Source: Bacteroidaceae bacterium (GTDB taxonomy: Bacteria; Bacteroidota; Bacteroidia; Bacteroidales; Bacteroidaceae). From it: 38,727 nt of DNA. The notes below the pieces were generated by a model. That model saw only the letters and a program-made list of their open reading frames with translations, ran no database searches and was not told the origin of the DNA. The stretch is from assembly GCA_024697785.1 (NCBI GenBank), contig JAILEU010000195.1:1-38727 (forward strand), in the 5' to 3' direction. The position numbers and the translations under genes are program-made. Of this stretch, positions 6,337-14,620 are shown one piece after another; position 1 is the stretch's first letter, and each line of letters opens with the position of its first letter.

Positions 6337-7953
6337 ATGACCTTAAACATGAACGACCGACACTTCTTTGCCCTCGCTTGCCTTTTTTGTTGCACCTTGT
6401 TATGGGTGAAACCGTCCGGCATCTACGCACAGGACATTCGCTGGGGCGATCTCGGCAACGGTACCTATGCCAATCCTGTCCTTCTTGCCGACTATAGCGA
6501 CCCCGACGTCATCCGCGTGGGGAAGAAGTACTACATGACCTGCTCGGAATTTCATTTCATGGGCATGCCCATACTCGAAAGCGACGACATGGTGAACTGG
6601 CGCATCATAGGCCAGATCTACCATCGCTTCGACAATGATGAGTTTGAAACCATGTCGGGCTATGGCCAGGGCACCTGGGCGCCTGCCCTGCGCTATCATG
6701 ACGGACGCTTCTGGATGTATGTCTGTACGCCCAACTCCGGGCTTTACATGTCCACCTCCGTCCGCCCTGAAGGACCGTGGGCTCCGCTCCATCAGGTGGT
6801 GGCCGTGAAGGGATGGGAAGACCCGTGCCCCTTTTGGGACGATGACGGACAAGCCTATCTGGGGCATAGCCGCGTGGGTGCCGGACCCATCATCATCCAT
6901 CGCATGAGCGCCGATGGCAAACAGCTGCTCGACGAAGGACGAACCGTCTATGAGGGGCCTGTGGCCGAGGGGACAAAGTTCCTGAAAAAAGACGGATACT
7001 ACTATCTGAGCATCCCTGAGGGCGGGGTGGCTACCGGCTGGCAGACCATCCTCAGAAGCCGCAATATCTATGGCCCATACGAAGGGCGGCGTTGCCTGGA
7101 GACAGGCACGACGGCGGTCAACGGCCCCCATCAGGGCGCGCTGGTGGACACGCCCGAGGGCGAGTGGTGGTTCTTTCATTTTCAGGATCGTTCGCCCTTG
7201 GGGCGTGTCCTCCACCTGCAACCTGTGGTGTGGCAGGACGACGGCTTTCCCCTCATCGGCCAGGACATAGACGGCAACGGAGTGGGAGAGCCTGTCGGCA
7301 CTTGGACTAAACCCGCCACGGGCAAGAGCCGTAAGCCCCGTATGCCGCAAAGTTCCGACCGCTTCCGCAACTGCGTCCTCTCGCCCCAATGGGCCTGGAA
7401 CCACAATCCCGTTGATAGCTGCTGGTCGCTCACTCGTCGCAAGGGATGGCTCGCCCTGAAGGCGCTGAAGGCCGACCGCTTGCGTGGCGCACGCAATACG
7501 CTTACGCAGAAGTCGATGGGGTATGCCGGTCAGGCTACCGTCAGGCTCGACTTCAGCCAAATGGCTTCCGGCCAGCGGGCTGGATTGTGCTGCCTCGGAG
7601 GAGCCACCTGCGCTATAGGAATAGAGAGAACGGACGACGGGCTGTACCTCTATTCCGAGCGCGACGGAACGTCCGCTCGCTCCCATCCTGTGACCGGCAA
7701 TAGGAAAAGGTCTGTGTTGTTGCGCGTCACGGTGGATGACGTGCGGAACGTCCATCAGTTCGCCTATAGCCTTGACGGAAAGCACTTCGCCGACCTTGGC
7801 GAACCCTTCGCAGAACGTAATGCCGACTGGAAGGGCTATCGCCTCGGGCTTTTCACCTATAATACGACCGATAACGTGGGCGGCGAAGCCTATTTCACAG
7901 ACTTCACCTATCAGATCTACGACCACGGTCCCGGAAAACCGCGTCGTCAGTAG
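6337..7953 (+). CDS. Secreted glycoside hydrolase family 43 (beta-xylosidase / alpha-L-arabinofuranosidase type)
   Basis: A 538-residue secreted enzyme with a signal peptide ending near Tyr-Ala-Gln at residues 30-32. The N-terminal five-bladed propeller shows the GH43 triad: base Asp55 in ADYSDPDVIRVG, pKa modulator Asp162 in GWEDPCPFWDDDG, and acid Glu211 in VAEGTKFLKKDG. WAP at 114-116 and a GPHQGALVDTPEGEWWFFHF segment are typical. From about residue 340 a beta-sandwich domain of the GH43 C-terminal/DUF1349 type follows. Members release xylose or arabinose from xylan side chains or oligomers, so it could finish what GH8 starts. A second in-frame Met at residue 5 is an alternative start. 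The 3' end overlaps the convergent minus-strand gene by 7 bases. Confidence 0.88.
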   Translation: MTLNMNDRHFFALACLFCCTLLWVKPSGIYAQDIRWGDLGNGTYANPVLLADYSDPDVIRVGKKYYMTCSEFHFMGMPILESDDMVNWRIIGQIYHRFDNDEFETMSGYGQGTWAPALRYHDGRFWMYVCTPNSGLYMSTSVRPEGPWAPLHQVVAVKGWEDPCPFWDDDGQAYLGHSRVGAGPIIIHRMSADGKQLLDEGRTVYEGPVAEGTKFLKKDGYYYLSIPEGGVATGWQTILRSRNIYGPYEGRRCLETGTTAVNGPHQGALVDTPEGEWWFFHFQDRSPLGRVLHLQPVVWQDDGFPLIGQDIDGNGVGEPVGTWTKPATGKSRKPRMPQSSDRFRNCVLSPQWAWNHNPVDSCWSLTRRKGWLALKALKADRLRGARNTLTQKSMGYAGQATVRLDFSQMASGQRAGLCCLGGATCAIGIERTDDGLYLYSERDGTSARSHPVTGNRKRSVLLRVTVDDVRNVHQFAYSLDGKHFADLGEPFAERNADWKGYRLGLFTYNTTDNVGGEAYFTDFTYQIYDHGPGKPRRQ

Positions 7954-8588
7954 TAACGCCCGATAAGGCTGACAGCGGGGTGTTGCGAGAGGGCTGTGGG
8001 GTTGGAGCCCGGCTCGCCTTCGGGAACGGGCAGGCCGCGGCTTTGGTAGAACGTCGCCCAATAGGGCAGGATATGGCCGTCGGCGCCGTGGAACGACATA
8101 GGTTCGGGCGAGAAAATGAGGTTTCCTTTATGGTCAACGTAGGACTTCTGCACCAGCTCCGAGCAGTAGATTTCGTCGTCGGTTGGGCTGTAAACGGCAT
8201 CGTATTGCCGGCCGAGGAAGGCTTTGGCGTTGCGGACGGATGTCCTGCGGTCGAAGTCGTCCTTTATGCGGCCAACAAGTACTAGCGGTTTGCCATCAGC
8301 CGTATGTTCGGCCTGAATGAGGAAGGCATCAAGCGGACAGAGTCGAACGCCTTTCTTTGTGGTAGCCTCCAGCACGTGCAGACGCCCCTTATGGGTGCAG
8401 ACGATGCCCACGTGGTCGATGTGCGGAGCCTGGTCCCTGTTCGTCGCTTTGACGATGGCTGTTCCCAGGTTGTCGGCCGTTGTGTCTGCCACGACCGTGA
8501 AAAGCAGGTCGCCAGACTTCAGCCGCGGCTGTGCGGCCATCCAGCTGCAAAGGCCTAAGGCAAGGAGAAGAGTGAGCAGGCGTTGCAT
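7947..8588 (-). CDS. YiiX/YebB-like permuted papain-fold amidase (NlpC/P60 superfamily), exported
   Basis: A 213-residue protein with a cleavable signal peptide (residues 1-20, ending MAAQ). The permuted NlpC/P60 order of catalytic residues is visible: His59 in HIDHVGIV, then Glu74 in LHVLEAT, then Cys142 in EIYCSELVQKSY. The GDLLF motif near residue 26 opens the domain. Such proteins are predicted peptidases or amidases acting on peptidoglycan peptides, lipids or other envelope amides; the substrate is not known here. It lies 86 bases downstream of the TPR protein on the same strand, with a 9-bp repeat between them. It meets GH43 tail to tail with a 7-base overlap and no room for separate terminators. 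Confidence 0.8.
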   Translation of the reverse strand: MQRLLTLLLALGLCSWMAAQPRLKSGDLLFTVVADTTADNLGTAIVKATNRDQAPHIDHVGIVCTHKGRLHVLEATTKKGVRLCPLDAFLIQAEHTADGKPLVLVGRIKDDFDRRTSVRNAKAFLGRQYDAVYSPTDDEIYCSELVQKSYVDHKGNLIFSPEPMSFHGADGHILPYWATFYQSRGLPVPEGEPGSNPTALSQHPAVSLIGRYY

Positions 8589-8621
8589 GTTCGCTTCAGC
8601 GGCTTAGGGGGTTATCATTTT

Positions 8622-8657
8622 TATAGGAGCTATAGGAACTATAGGTACTATAGGCCC
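8622..8657. repeat. 9-bp tandem repeat, 4 copies
   Basis: TATAGGAGC, TATAGGAAC, TATAGGTAC, TATAGGCCC in a row, in the 86-base spacer between two minus-strand genes. The first six bases are constant and the last three vary. Confidence 0.75.
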
Positions 8658-8674
8658 TGTCAGGCTGGCGCCTT

Positions 8675-10396
8675 TCATTTGCAATAGCGTTCGAGAAGGG
8701 TGGCGGCGGTGGCGTCGCCGAGGCTGACGGCCCGCTCAAGCAGGGGACGGGCGCGACGGGTGTCGCCCTTCACGGCATAGCAGTAACCCAGCAGTCGGTT
8801 ACAGTCGACGTCGTTGGGATAGTTGGCGATAAGGGCTTCTAACAAGGGCTGGGCTTCATCGACACGGTTGACGCGGATGTTCAGCGAGGCCTTCTCCAGA
8901 TAATAGATGGCCAGCGGGTTGATGCTGATGGCGAGGTCGATGTCGTCGAGAGCCTGCTGGAACATGCGGGCGCTGGCCTCGGCCTGTTCGCGCAGGTAGT
9001 AGAACCGATCGTTGATGGATGTGCCTGAGAGCTTTTCGTAGAGGTTGAAGTCGGCCACGGCAGGACGGTATTTCTCATGACGGGCTTTCATCAGCGCCCG
9101 TTCAAGCACATAGGACGCGCTCTGGTAGTCGAGACCCGCATCGGGTGTCGCTCCGGCCGGAGAGGCTTTGACGACGGCGCTGTCCATGAGGGCAATGGCG
9201 CGGTCGTAGCTGTCGGGCAATTGCTCGCAGGCGATGGCCGCGTTGTAGAAGTTGTCGGGTGTGGCATCCGCCATCTGGCAGATGGAGAGATAGGCCTCGA
9301 GAGCCCCTTCGCCGTCGTTCAGCGCAAGGCGGATGTCGCCCAGCTGCTGCCAATAGATGGCAAGGGGATTGATGGAGATGGCCTGTTCTACCTCGGCAGC
9401 TGCACGCTGTAGCGACCAGTCTTTGTAGTGGAGCGTCGAGTCGGCCTGCAGGGCGCCGATAATCTGACGACTGATCTGATAATGGATGTCGTCTTTGTTT
9501 TCGGCCAGCTCAAGTGCCTTCGCCTGGTCGGCCTCGGCTAACGCGAAGTGGTCGGCATCGCCCTTGGCGATATGAAGCGCAGCACGGCGGATGTAGCCGT
9601 CGGACTCCTCAGGAAACTGGCTGATGAAACTCTCGACAATCTCGCTATAGTAGGGCGTATCGTTCTGGTTTCCCGACACAAACAGATAGACTTGTGCCTG
9701 TTCGACATCCTCAGGCAACGATTTGGGGAAGATGATGTTGCGGTAGGAGGGCTCGTTGAGCGTCAGAGCTTTTATCTCTAGTCCCGTGCCGAAACGGGCG
9801 TCGAGGGCGTAGAAGATGGTGTCGCCTTCAGCCGATGGCTGGAGCACGGCCGCCAGCTGCCCCTTGTCCGTCAACAGCGGGCGGCCGGCCAGGCTGGCGG
9901 TAGCGGCTGCGCCCGAGAGCGTGTAGTAGCTATAGCCCTCGCTGACCTGTTCCACATGGCTGATGGTGAGCCACTCGCCAACGTCCTTCTTGGTGGCGGT
10001 GGAGACGGGGAGCAGGTAGAGGCGTTCGCCGACGGACAACGCCAGCGAGTCGGCCGAGAGCACCTTCTGCTTCTTGTCCGTCTCGACGCTCAGCCGGATG
10101 ACGTTATACAGCTCGCTGGCTCCCTTTACTTTCAGCACTTGGCGCGTCGTGCCGGCTGCGTCTGTCGTCACGGCAGACGTGGCGCCCGCGAAGAGCTCGT
10201 AGGCTGTCAGCAGTTCTCCCCGCTCACCAACGAAGAACCCCTGGCCGGTGGCGAGGAGATGGCCTTCGTTGTCGTAGGTCATGATAGAGCAGGTGGCTTC
10301 GTGGGCTTTTTTGAGCGGCTTGCCGATTTTGACTGCAGCCGGAGCTGGCAGGACAAAGAGAGAGAACAGGATGAGGAAGCTGATGCTTTTTTTCAT
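8675..10396 (-). CDS. Exported degenerate trypsin-fold protein with TPR repeats
   Basis: A 573-residue protein with a signal peptide (about residues 1-21). Residues 30-200 have the outline of a chymotrypsin-like protease: ATGQGFFVGERGELLTAYELF resembles the segment that normally carries the catalytic His, but Tyr66 stands there. SLAGRPLLTDKGQLAAV at about 168-184 resembles the serine loop without the GNSGG core. It is therefore probably inactive. Residues 250-573 are tetratricopeptide repeats, including two near-identical stretches, AISINPLAIYWQ and AISINPLAIYYLE. A role as a periplasmic scaffold or binding protein is inference. It starts 2 bases after rlmB and is part of the dnaN-to-rlmB run. 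Confidence 0.75.
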   Translation of the reverse strand: MKKSISFLILFSLFVLPAPAAVKIGKPLKKAHEATCSIMTYDNEGHLLATGQGFFVGERGELLTAYELFAGATSAVTTDAAGTTRQVLKVKGASELYNVIRLSVETDKKQKVLSADSLALSVGERLYLLPVSTATKKDVGEWLTISHVEQVSEGYSYYTLSGAAATASLAGRPLLTDKGQLAAVLQPSAEGDTIFYALDARFGTGLEIKALTLNEPSYRNIIFPKSLPEDVEQAQVYLFVSGNQNDTPYYSEIVESFISQFPEESDGYIRRAALHIAKGDADHFALAEADQAKALELAENKDDIHYQISRQIIGALQADSTLHYKDWSLQRAAAEVEQAISINPLAIYWQQLGDIRLALNDGEGALEAYLSICQMADATPDNFYNAAIACEQLPDSYDRAIALMDSAVVKASPAGATPDAGLDYQSASYVLERALMKARHEKYRPAVADFNLYEKLSGTSINDRFYYLREQAEASARMFQQALDDIDLAISINPLAIYYLEKASLNIRVNRVDEAQPLLEALIANYPNDVDCNRLLGYCYAVKGDTRRARPLLERAVSLGDATAATLLERYCK

Positions 10397-10398
10397 AC

Positions 10399-11154
10399 TC
10401 AGTAGGGTTTTGAAAACGATTCCGTCCGCTGGCGGACGACTTCATAGATAAGGATGCCTGCTGCTACCGAAACGTTGAGCGAGCCGATGTGGCCATATTG
10501 GGGAATGGCAATCCAATCGTCGCAGAGGGCGAGGTGCTCGGCCGGAATGCCGGTGTCCTCGGCTCCCATGATGAGGCAGACGGGGTCGGAGAGCTGAGCC
10601 TGGGTATAGTTCTCGCGTCCCTTCTCTGTGGCGCCGACGATGCGGAATCCGCATTGTTTGAGGTATTTGATGGTAGCCGTAAGGCTGCCTTCGCGGCAGA
10701 CGGGAAGGGTGTGCAGGGCGCCGGCAGAGGTCTTCATGGCGTCAGCACCTGCGCTCACGCTGTCGTGGGTGGGGATGATGACGGCATCGACGCGGGCACA
10801 GTCGCAGGTGCGGGCTATGGCGCCGAAGTTCCGCACGTCCGTCACGCCGTCAAGCATGACGAAGAAGGGACTCCTCCCCTCCTCGAAAAGGGTGGGGACG
10901 AGGTCCTCAACATGCTGGTAGGTCACGGCGGACATGAAGGCTATGACGCCCTGGTGGTTCTTGACGGTAATCCGGTTGAGCTTCTCAACGGGGACACGCT
11001 GTACGGGAATCTGTGTGCCACGCAGGGTGGTGTAGAGCTCACGGGCGAGGTCGCCTTGCATGTCTTTTTTTACGAGCACACGGTCGATGTCCTTACCCGC
11101 CTCGATGGCCTCGATGACGGCTCGGATGCCAAAGATAAAATCAGACTTATTCAT
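10399..11154 (-). CDS. rlmB: 23S rRNA 2'-O-methyltransferase of the SpoU/TrmH family (RlmB-like)
   Basis: A 251-residue SPOUT methyltransferase that uses SAM to 2'-O-methylate a ribose, G2251 of 23S rRNA for RlmB. The N-terminal RNA-binding domain begins FIFGIRAVIEAIEAG. The three SpoU motifs are clear: DGVTDVRNFGAIARTC, CLIMGAEDTGIP and IPQYGHIGSLNVSVAAGIL. The last two form the trefoil knot and cofactor site. Length and N-terminal domain fit RlmB better than TrmH. It lies 20 bases after recN and 2 bases before the TPR gene, so co-transcription is likely. Confidence 0.9.
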   Translation of the reverse strand: MNKSDFIFGIRAVIEAIEAGKDIDRVLVKKDMQGDLARELYTTLRGTQIPVQRVPVEKLNRITVKNHQGVIAFMSAVTYQHVEDLVPTLFEEGRSPFFVMLDGVTDVRNFGAIARTCDCARVDAVIIPTHDSVSAGADAMKTSAGALHTLPVCREGSLTATIKYLKQCGFRIVGATEKGRENYTQAQLSDPVCLIMGAEDTGIPAEHLALCDDWIAIPQYGHIGSLNVSVAAGILIYEVVRQRTESFSKPY

Positions 11155-11174
11155 GGGGAATGGGGCCTACGGGT

Positions 11175-12851
11175 TTAATTGGGCATAGGGTGCTGGAGGG
11201 AGAGGAGCGAGCGTGCATTAGCGATGGCAGCCTCGGTGAGCGTGGCGCCACTAATCATGGCTGCAATCTCATACACCCGTTCATCGGGCGTCAGGCGCCG
11301 GATGGAGGTGACAGTTCCAGTGGCGGTTTCCTCTTTGCTGACCTTGTAGTGGGTTGCTCCTCGGGCGGCAATCTGCGGCAGGTGGGTGATGCTGATGATC
11401 TGACGGTCGCAGGACCCCATCTCTTGCATGATGCTGCCCATGCGGTCGGCAATATTACCAGAGATGCCGGTATCGATTTCATCGAAGATGATGGTGGGGA
11501 GTCCGCGTGAGGCTGCTGTCATGGCCTTGATGGCCAGCATGACGCGCGATATTTCGCCACCGGAAGCGACATCGCTGATGTCTTGCAGGGAGGTGCTTTT
11601 GTTGGCAGAGAAGAGGAAGCTGACGGCGTCCATCCCTGTGTTGTCCGGCGTGGTGCGGGGCATGACTTCCACTTTGAAGCGGATGTTAGGCATGCCCAAT
11701 GGTTTGAGCCTTTCAACGATATTCTTCTCGGCTATCTGGGCCGTCTTCTTTCTGGAAGCGGTAAGCAGTCCGCCGGCATCTGACAGGGCCTTCCGGGCTC
11801 TCTCCAAGGCTTTCTGTAAATCGGCAATATGGCTATCGCTGTTGTCGATGGCGTCCAGCCGTTCCCGAAGGTCGTGCTCAATGGCAAGCAGTTCGGCTGT
11901 TCCCATGACATGGTGTTTCTGCTGAAGCGTGTAAATGAGGTTCAGCCGCTCTTCCACTTCGGCAAGCCGCTCGGGGTCGAACGAAATGCGTTCGGAGGTG
12001 CTCTCAATCTCGTTGGCAATATCTTTCAGTTCGATGTAGCTGCTCTCCATGCGCTCGGACCATTCGGAAGCCTTGGCGTAGTTTTTCGAGAGGGAATCCA
12101 AGGTGCTGACGCAGGTTCTCAGACTGCTGAGCAGGTCGTTCTCGCCGTTGCTCAACAGGCTCACGGCTGCGTACATGCTTGACTTGATATCTTCGGCATT
12201 CTCCAGCATGTTCCGTTCGGACTCCAGCTCCTCCTCTTCTCCTTCCTTCAGCTTCGCTTCGTCGAACTGCTGAAGCTGGAAGCGGAGATAATCCTCGTCG
12301 GCTTTGTTTTTCTCCCGTTCTTCCTCAGCCTTGCGGAGCGCTTGCTCTGCTGAACAGAACGTTTTGAACGCCTCCTGGTAAGCAGTCCGTTCACGCTGGT
12401 TCCCTGCCAAGGTGTCGAGAACCTCCATCTGGAAGCTTTCGGTGTTGAGCAACAGGTTCTGGTGTTGCGAGTGGATGTCGATAAGCCGGTTGCCTAAGGC
12501 TTTCAGCTGGGCCAGCGAAGCTGGCGTGTCATTCACGAATGCACGGCTCTTGCCTCCCGACGACAGCTCGCGCCGGATGATGCATTCGTCGTCATACTCC
12601 ATGTCGTTTTCTTCGAAGAACGGGCGGAGGTTGTAGCCTGTCACGTCGAACGTGCCCTCGATGACGCACTTGGCTGCACCCTCACGGATGGAACTGCTGT
12701 CGGCACGGTTGCCGATCAGCAGGCCGATGGCACCCAGCAGGATGGACTTTCCGGCGCCCGTCTCGCCTGTAATGACGGAGAATCCCTGCTCGAAATTTAT
12801 CTTAAGCGATTCGATGAGTGCGTAGCTTTTGATGGAGAGCGATTTCAGCAT
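11175..12851 (-). CDS. recN: DNA repair protein RecN
   Basis: A 558-residue SMC-like ATPase that acts at double-strand breaks. The Walker A motif GETGAGKSILLGAIG lies at about 31-45. A long central coiled coil (about 150-400) separates it from the signature DVASGGEISRVMLAIKAM and Walker B PTIIFDEIDTGISG. The order and length are typical for RecN. The ATG at 12851 is one base from the stop of the DUF4835 gene, so translation is probably coupled. No LexA-type box was recognised nearby, and the gene sits inside a constitutive-looking cluster headed by dnaN. Confidence 0.96.
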   Translation of the reverse strand: MLKSLSIKSYALIESLKINFEQGFSVITGETGAGKSILLGAIGLLIGNRADSSSIREGAAKCVIEGTFDVTGYNLRPFFEENDMEYDDECIIRRELSSGGKSRAFVNDTPASLAQLKALGNRLIDIHSQHQNLLLNTESFQMEVLDTLAGNQRERTAYQEAFKTFCSAEQALRKAEEEREKNKADEDYLRFQLQQFDEAKLKEGEEEELESERNMLENAEDIKSSMYAAVSLLSNGENDLLSSLRTCVSTLDSLSKNYAKASEWSERMESSYIELKDIANEIESTSERISFDPERLAEVEERLNLIYTLQQKHHVMGTAELLAIEHDLRERLDAIDNSDSHIADLQKALERARKALSDAGGLLTASRKKTAQIAEKNIVERLKPLGMPNIRFKVEVMPRTTPDNTGMDAVSFLFSANKSTSLQDISDVASGGEISRVMLAIKAMTAASRGLPTIIFDEIDTGISGNIADRMGSIMQEMGSCDRQIISITHLPQIAARGATHYKVSKEETATGTVTSIRRLTPDERVYEIAAMISGATLTEAAIANARSLLSLQHPMPN

Positions 12852-12852
12852 G

Positions 12853-13821
12853 TCATTTTTTCTTCTTCATCTCCTCCCATTCGTTGCTGAGGGAGGGATT
12901 GACATTACTTAGAATCTTGCTGACGTCGTCTTTCTCCTTGGTGGTACCCTTGGAGTAGATGTTGAGCAGCTCGTCTTGCTTTATTTCGGTAAACAGGCCT
13001 GGTAAGGCCGACATGGGCTTGTTGTCTTTTGCCTTCTGTAGCAGGGCTAAGGCCGTGGTGATGTTTCCTCGTCCGCGCTCGGCATTCTGTGCCATCTCGT
13101 CCAGTCCGCCGCGATGATAGTCGTAGAGCAGCTGTCGCAGAGGCTCCAGCGAGCCGTTCATGTAGTCGTTGATGATGGCATGACGGTTCTTGTCGTCATC
13201 GAACGCTTTCCAGCCGGCCACATCGAGCATCTGTGCGTTGTTCACCACGTTCTCGGCCTTGAGCAAAATGTCCGTGCCGCCTTTGGGCGCAAACGTGTCC
13301 ATGTCGAGGCCGATGATGAGATAGGCGTAGTAGGCAAGCACGGCGGTCAGGTTGTTGCTGACGACGTCGTCAGAAAACTCCAGCTTGTCGAACTCCACGT
13401 AGCTGAACGTTACGGCGGGGTCGCGGAAGCTGAAAACGACGGTGTTGTAAGACGTGTTGAAGACAGGGCGGTTGCTCTGGACGATGAGCTCGCAGCTGAA
13501 TGTCCCTTCGTTGGCATATTCGTTGACGATGAAGTTGAAGCTGCACGCAATCTTCTCGCGGTTGCTGTACTGGGCATTCGACCATTTGCGGGTGTTGAGG
13601 AACTCGCTTATGGCCGTTTCCAACGTGGTGAAGACGGCGTTGTCGGTACCCTGAATTTTAGAGGCGTTGACAACAACCTTGGCGTCGAGCTCTTGTGCCT
13701 GTGCCTGTGGGCCGGCAACCATCGCGAGGAGGGCGGCGGGGAAAATGAACAATAGAAAGCCGCGTAGCAGACGATGTCTGCGGGCGGGGGTGCTTGCGTG
13801 ATGGTACATACGTTGATTCAT
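12853..13821 (-). CDS. Exported DUF4835 family protein (PorD-like)
   Basis: A 322-residue protein with an N-terminal signal (hydrophobic segment about 19-36, cleavage near AQAQE). The body matches the DUF4835 family by its recognisable NRPVFNTSYNTVVFSFRD stretch, the following EFSDDVVSNNLTAVLAYYAY and a lysine-rich C-terminus. Some databases connect this family with type IX secretion under the name PorD; I am not certain that this is experimentally established. The gene sits between a DnaQ-like exonuclease and recN, its usual position in Bacteroidales as I recall it. The window also contains porQ, another type IX-associated gene, but far away. Confidence 0.78.
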   Translation of the reverse strand: MNQRMYHHASTPARRHRLLRGFLLFIFPAALLAMVAGPQAQAQELDAKVVVNASKIQGTDNAVFTTLETAISEFLNTRKWSNAQYSNREKIACSFNFIVNEYANEGTFSCELIVQSNRPVFNTSYNTVVFSFRDPAVTFSYVEFDKLEFSDDVVSNNLTAVLAYYAYLIIGLDMDTFAPKGGTDILLKAENVVNNAQMLDVAGWKAFDDDKNRHAIINDYMNGSLEPLRQLLYDYHRGGLDEMAQNAERGRGNITTALALLQKAKDNKPMSALPGLFTEIKQDELLNIYSKGTTKEKDDVSKILSNVNPSLSNEWEEMKKKK

Positions 13822-13840
13822 TTTCCGGTTTTCTGTTTGA

Positions 13841-14605
13841 TTAGCGTCTCTCTCTCAGCCGCACCTTGGTCAGCACTTGCTTGGTGTTGAGGGGAAAGTC
13901 GCTCTTCATGATCCAGTCGTAGTAGCTCGGGTCGCGATAAAGGACTTCGGTGAGGCGCTGCCCCTTGTACTTCCCGAAGTTGACAATCTCTTCGCCCTTT
14001 TCATTGTAGATGAAAAAGCCGGAGAAGTCCACGTTACGGGTGTAGGAGGTGTACTCAGAGAGCCAGTCGATGTTGTTTTGCAGCTGGTCGTAGCGGTCGA
14101 GCTGAGCCTTGAGCACCTCATAGGTGGCGCGGGTGTCGCCTTCGGCGCTATGGGCGTCCTCCAGGTTCTTGCCACAGTAGAATTTGTAGGCTGCTGAGAG
14201 GGTGCGTTGTTCCATCTTGTAGTATATGACCTGCACGTCGATGAAGCGTGGACGGCTGAAATCGAGGTCCACCCCGGCGCGCAGGAATTCTTCGGCCAGC
14301 ATGGGGACATCGAAGCGGTTTGAGTTGAAGCCGGCGATGTCGCTGCCCTCAAAGAGGTTGGCCACTTCCTGGGCTATCTGGGCAAACGTAGGCTTGTCGC
14401 GCACGTCGTCGTCAGTAATGTGGTGTACGGCGGTTGCCGCGGGCGGTATGGGCCTGCCGGGGTTGACGCGATAGGTTCTGGCTGTTTCCTTGCCGTCGGG
14501 GAAGACCTTCAGCAGGCAGATTTCGACGATGCGGTCGTTGGTGACGGAGGTGCCTGTCGTCTCCAGATCAAAGAAGACGACAGGCTTAGTGAGGTTGAGT
14601 TCCAT
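13841..14605 (-). CDS. DnaQ-like 3'-5' exonuclease
   Basis: A 254-residue DEDDh exonuclease. The acidic residues are visible: Asp13 and Glu15 in FFDLETTGT, Asp99 in FNSNRFDVPML, and His152 and Asp157 in DAHSAEGDTRAT. The C-terminal 60 residues (FGKYKGQRLTEVLYRDPSYY and on) form the small extra domain common in the Bacteroidetes version. It could serve as proofreading epsilon-like subunit or as a repair exonuclease. Position 15 bases downstream of dnaN supports a replication role, but that is inference. DUF4835 follows after 19 bases. Confidence 0.88.
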   Translation of the reverse strand: MELNLTKPVVFFDLETTGTSVTNDRIVEICLLKVFPDGKETARTYRVNPGRPIPPAATAVHHITDDDVRDKPTFAQIAQEVANLFEGSDIAGFNSNRFDVPMLAEEFLRAGVDLDFSRPRFIDVQVIYYKMEQRTLSAAYKFYCGKNLEDAHSAEGDTRATYEVLKAQLDRYDQLQNNIDWLSEYTSYTRNVDFSGFFIYNEKGEEIVNFGKYKGQRLTEVLYRDPSYYDWIMKSDFPLNTKQVLTKVRLRERR

Positions 14606-14620
14606 GAGCGATGGCGGGGA

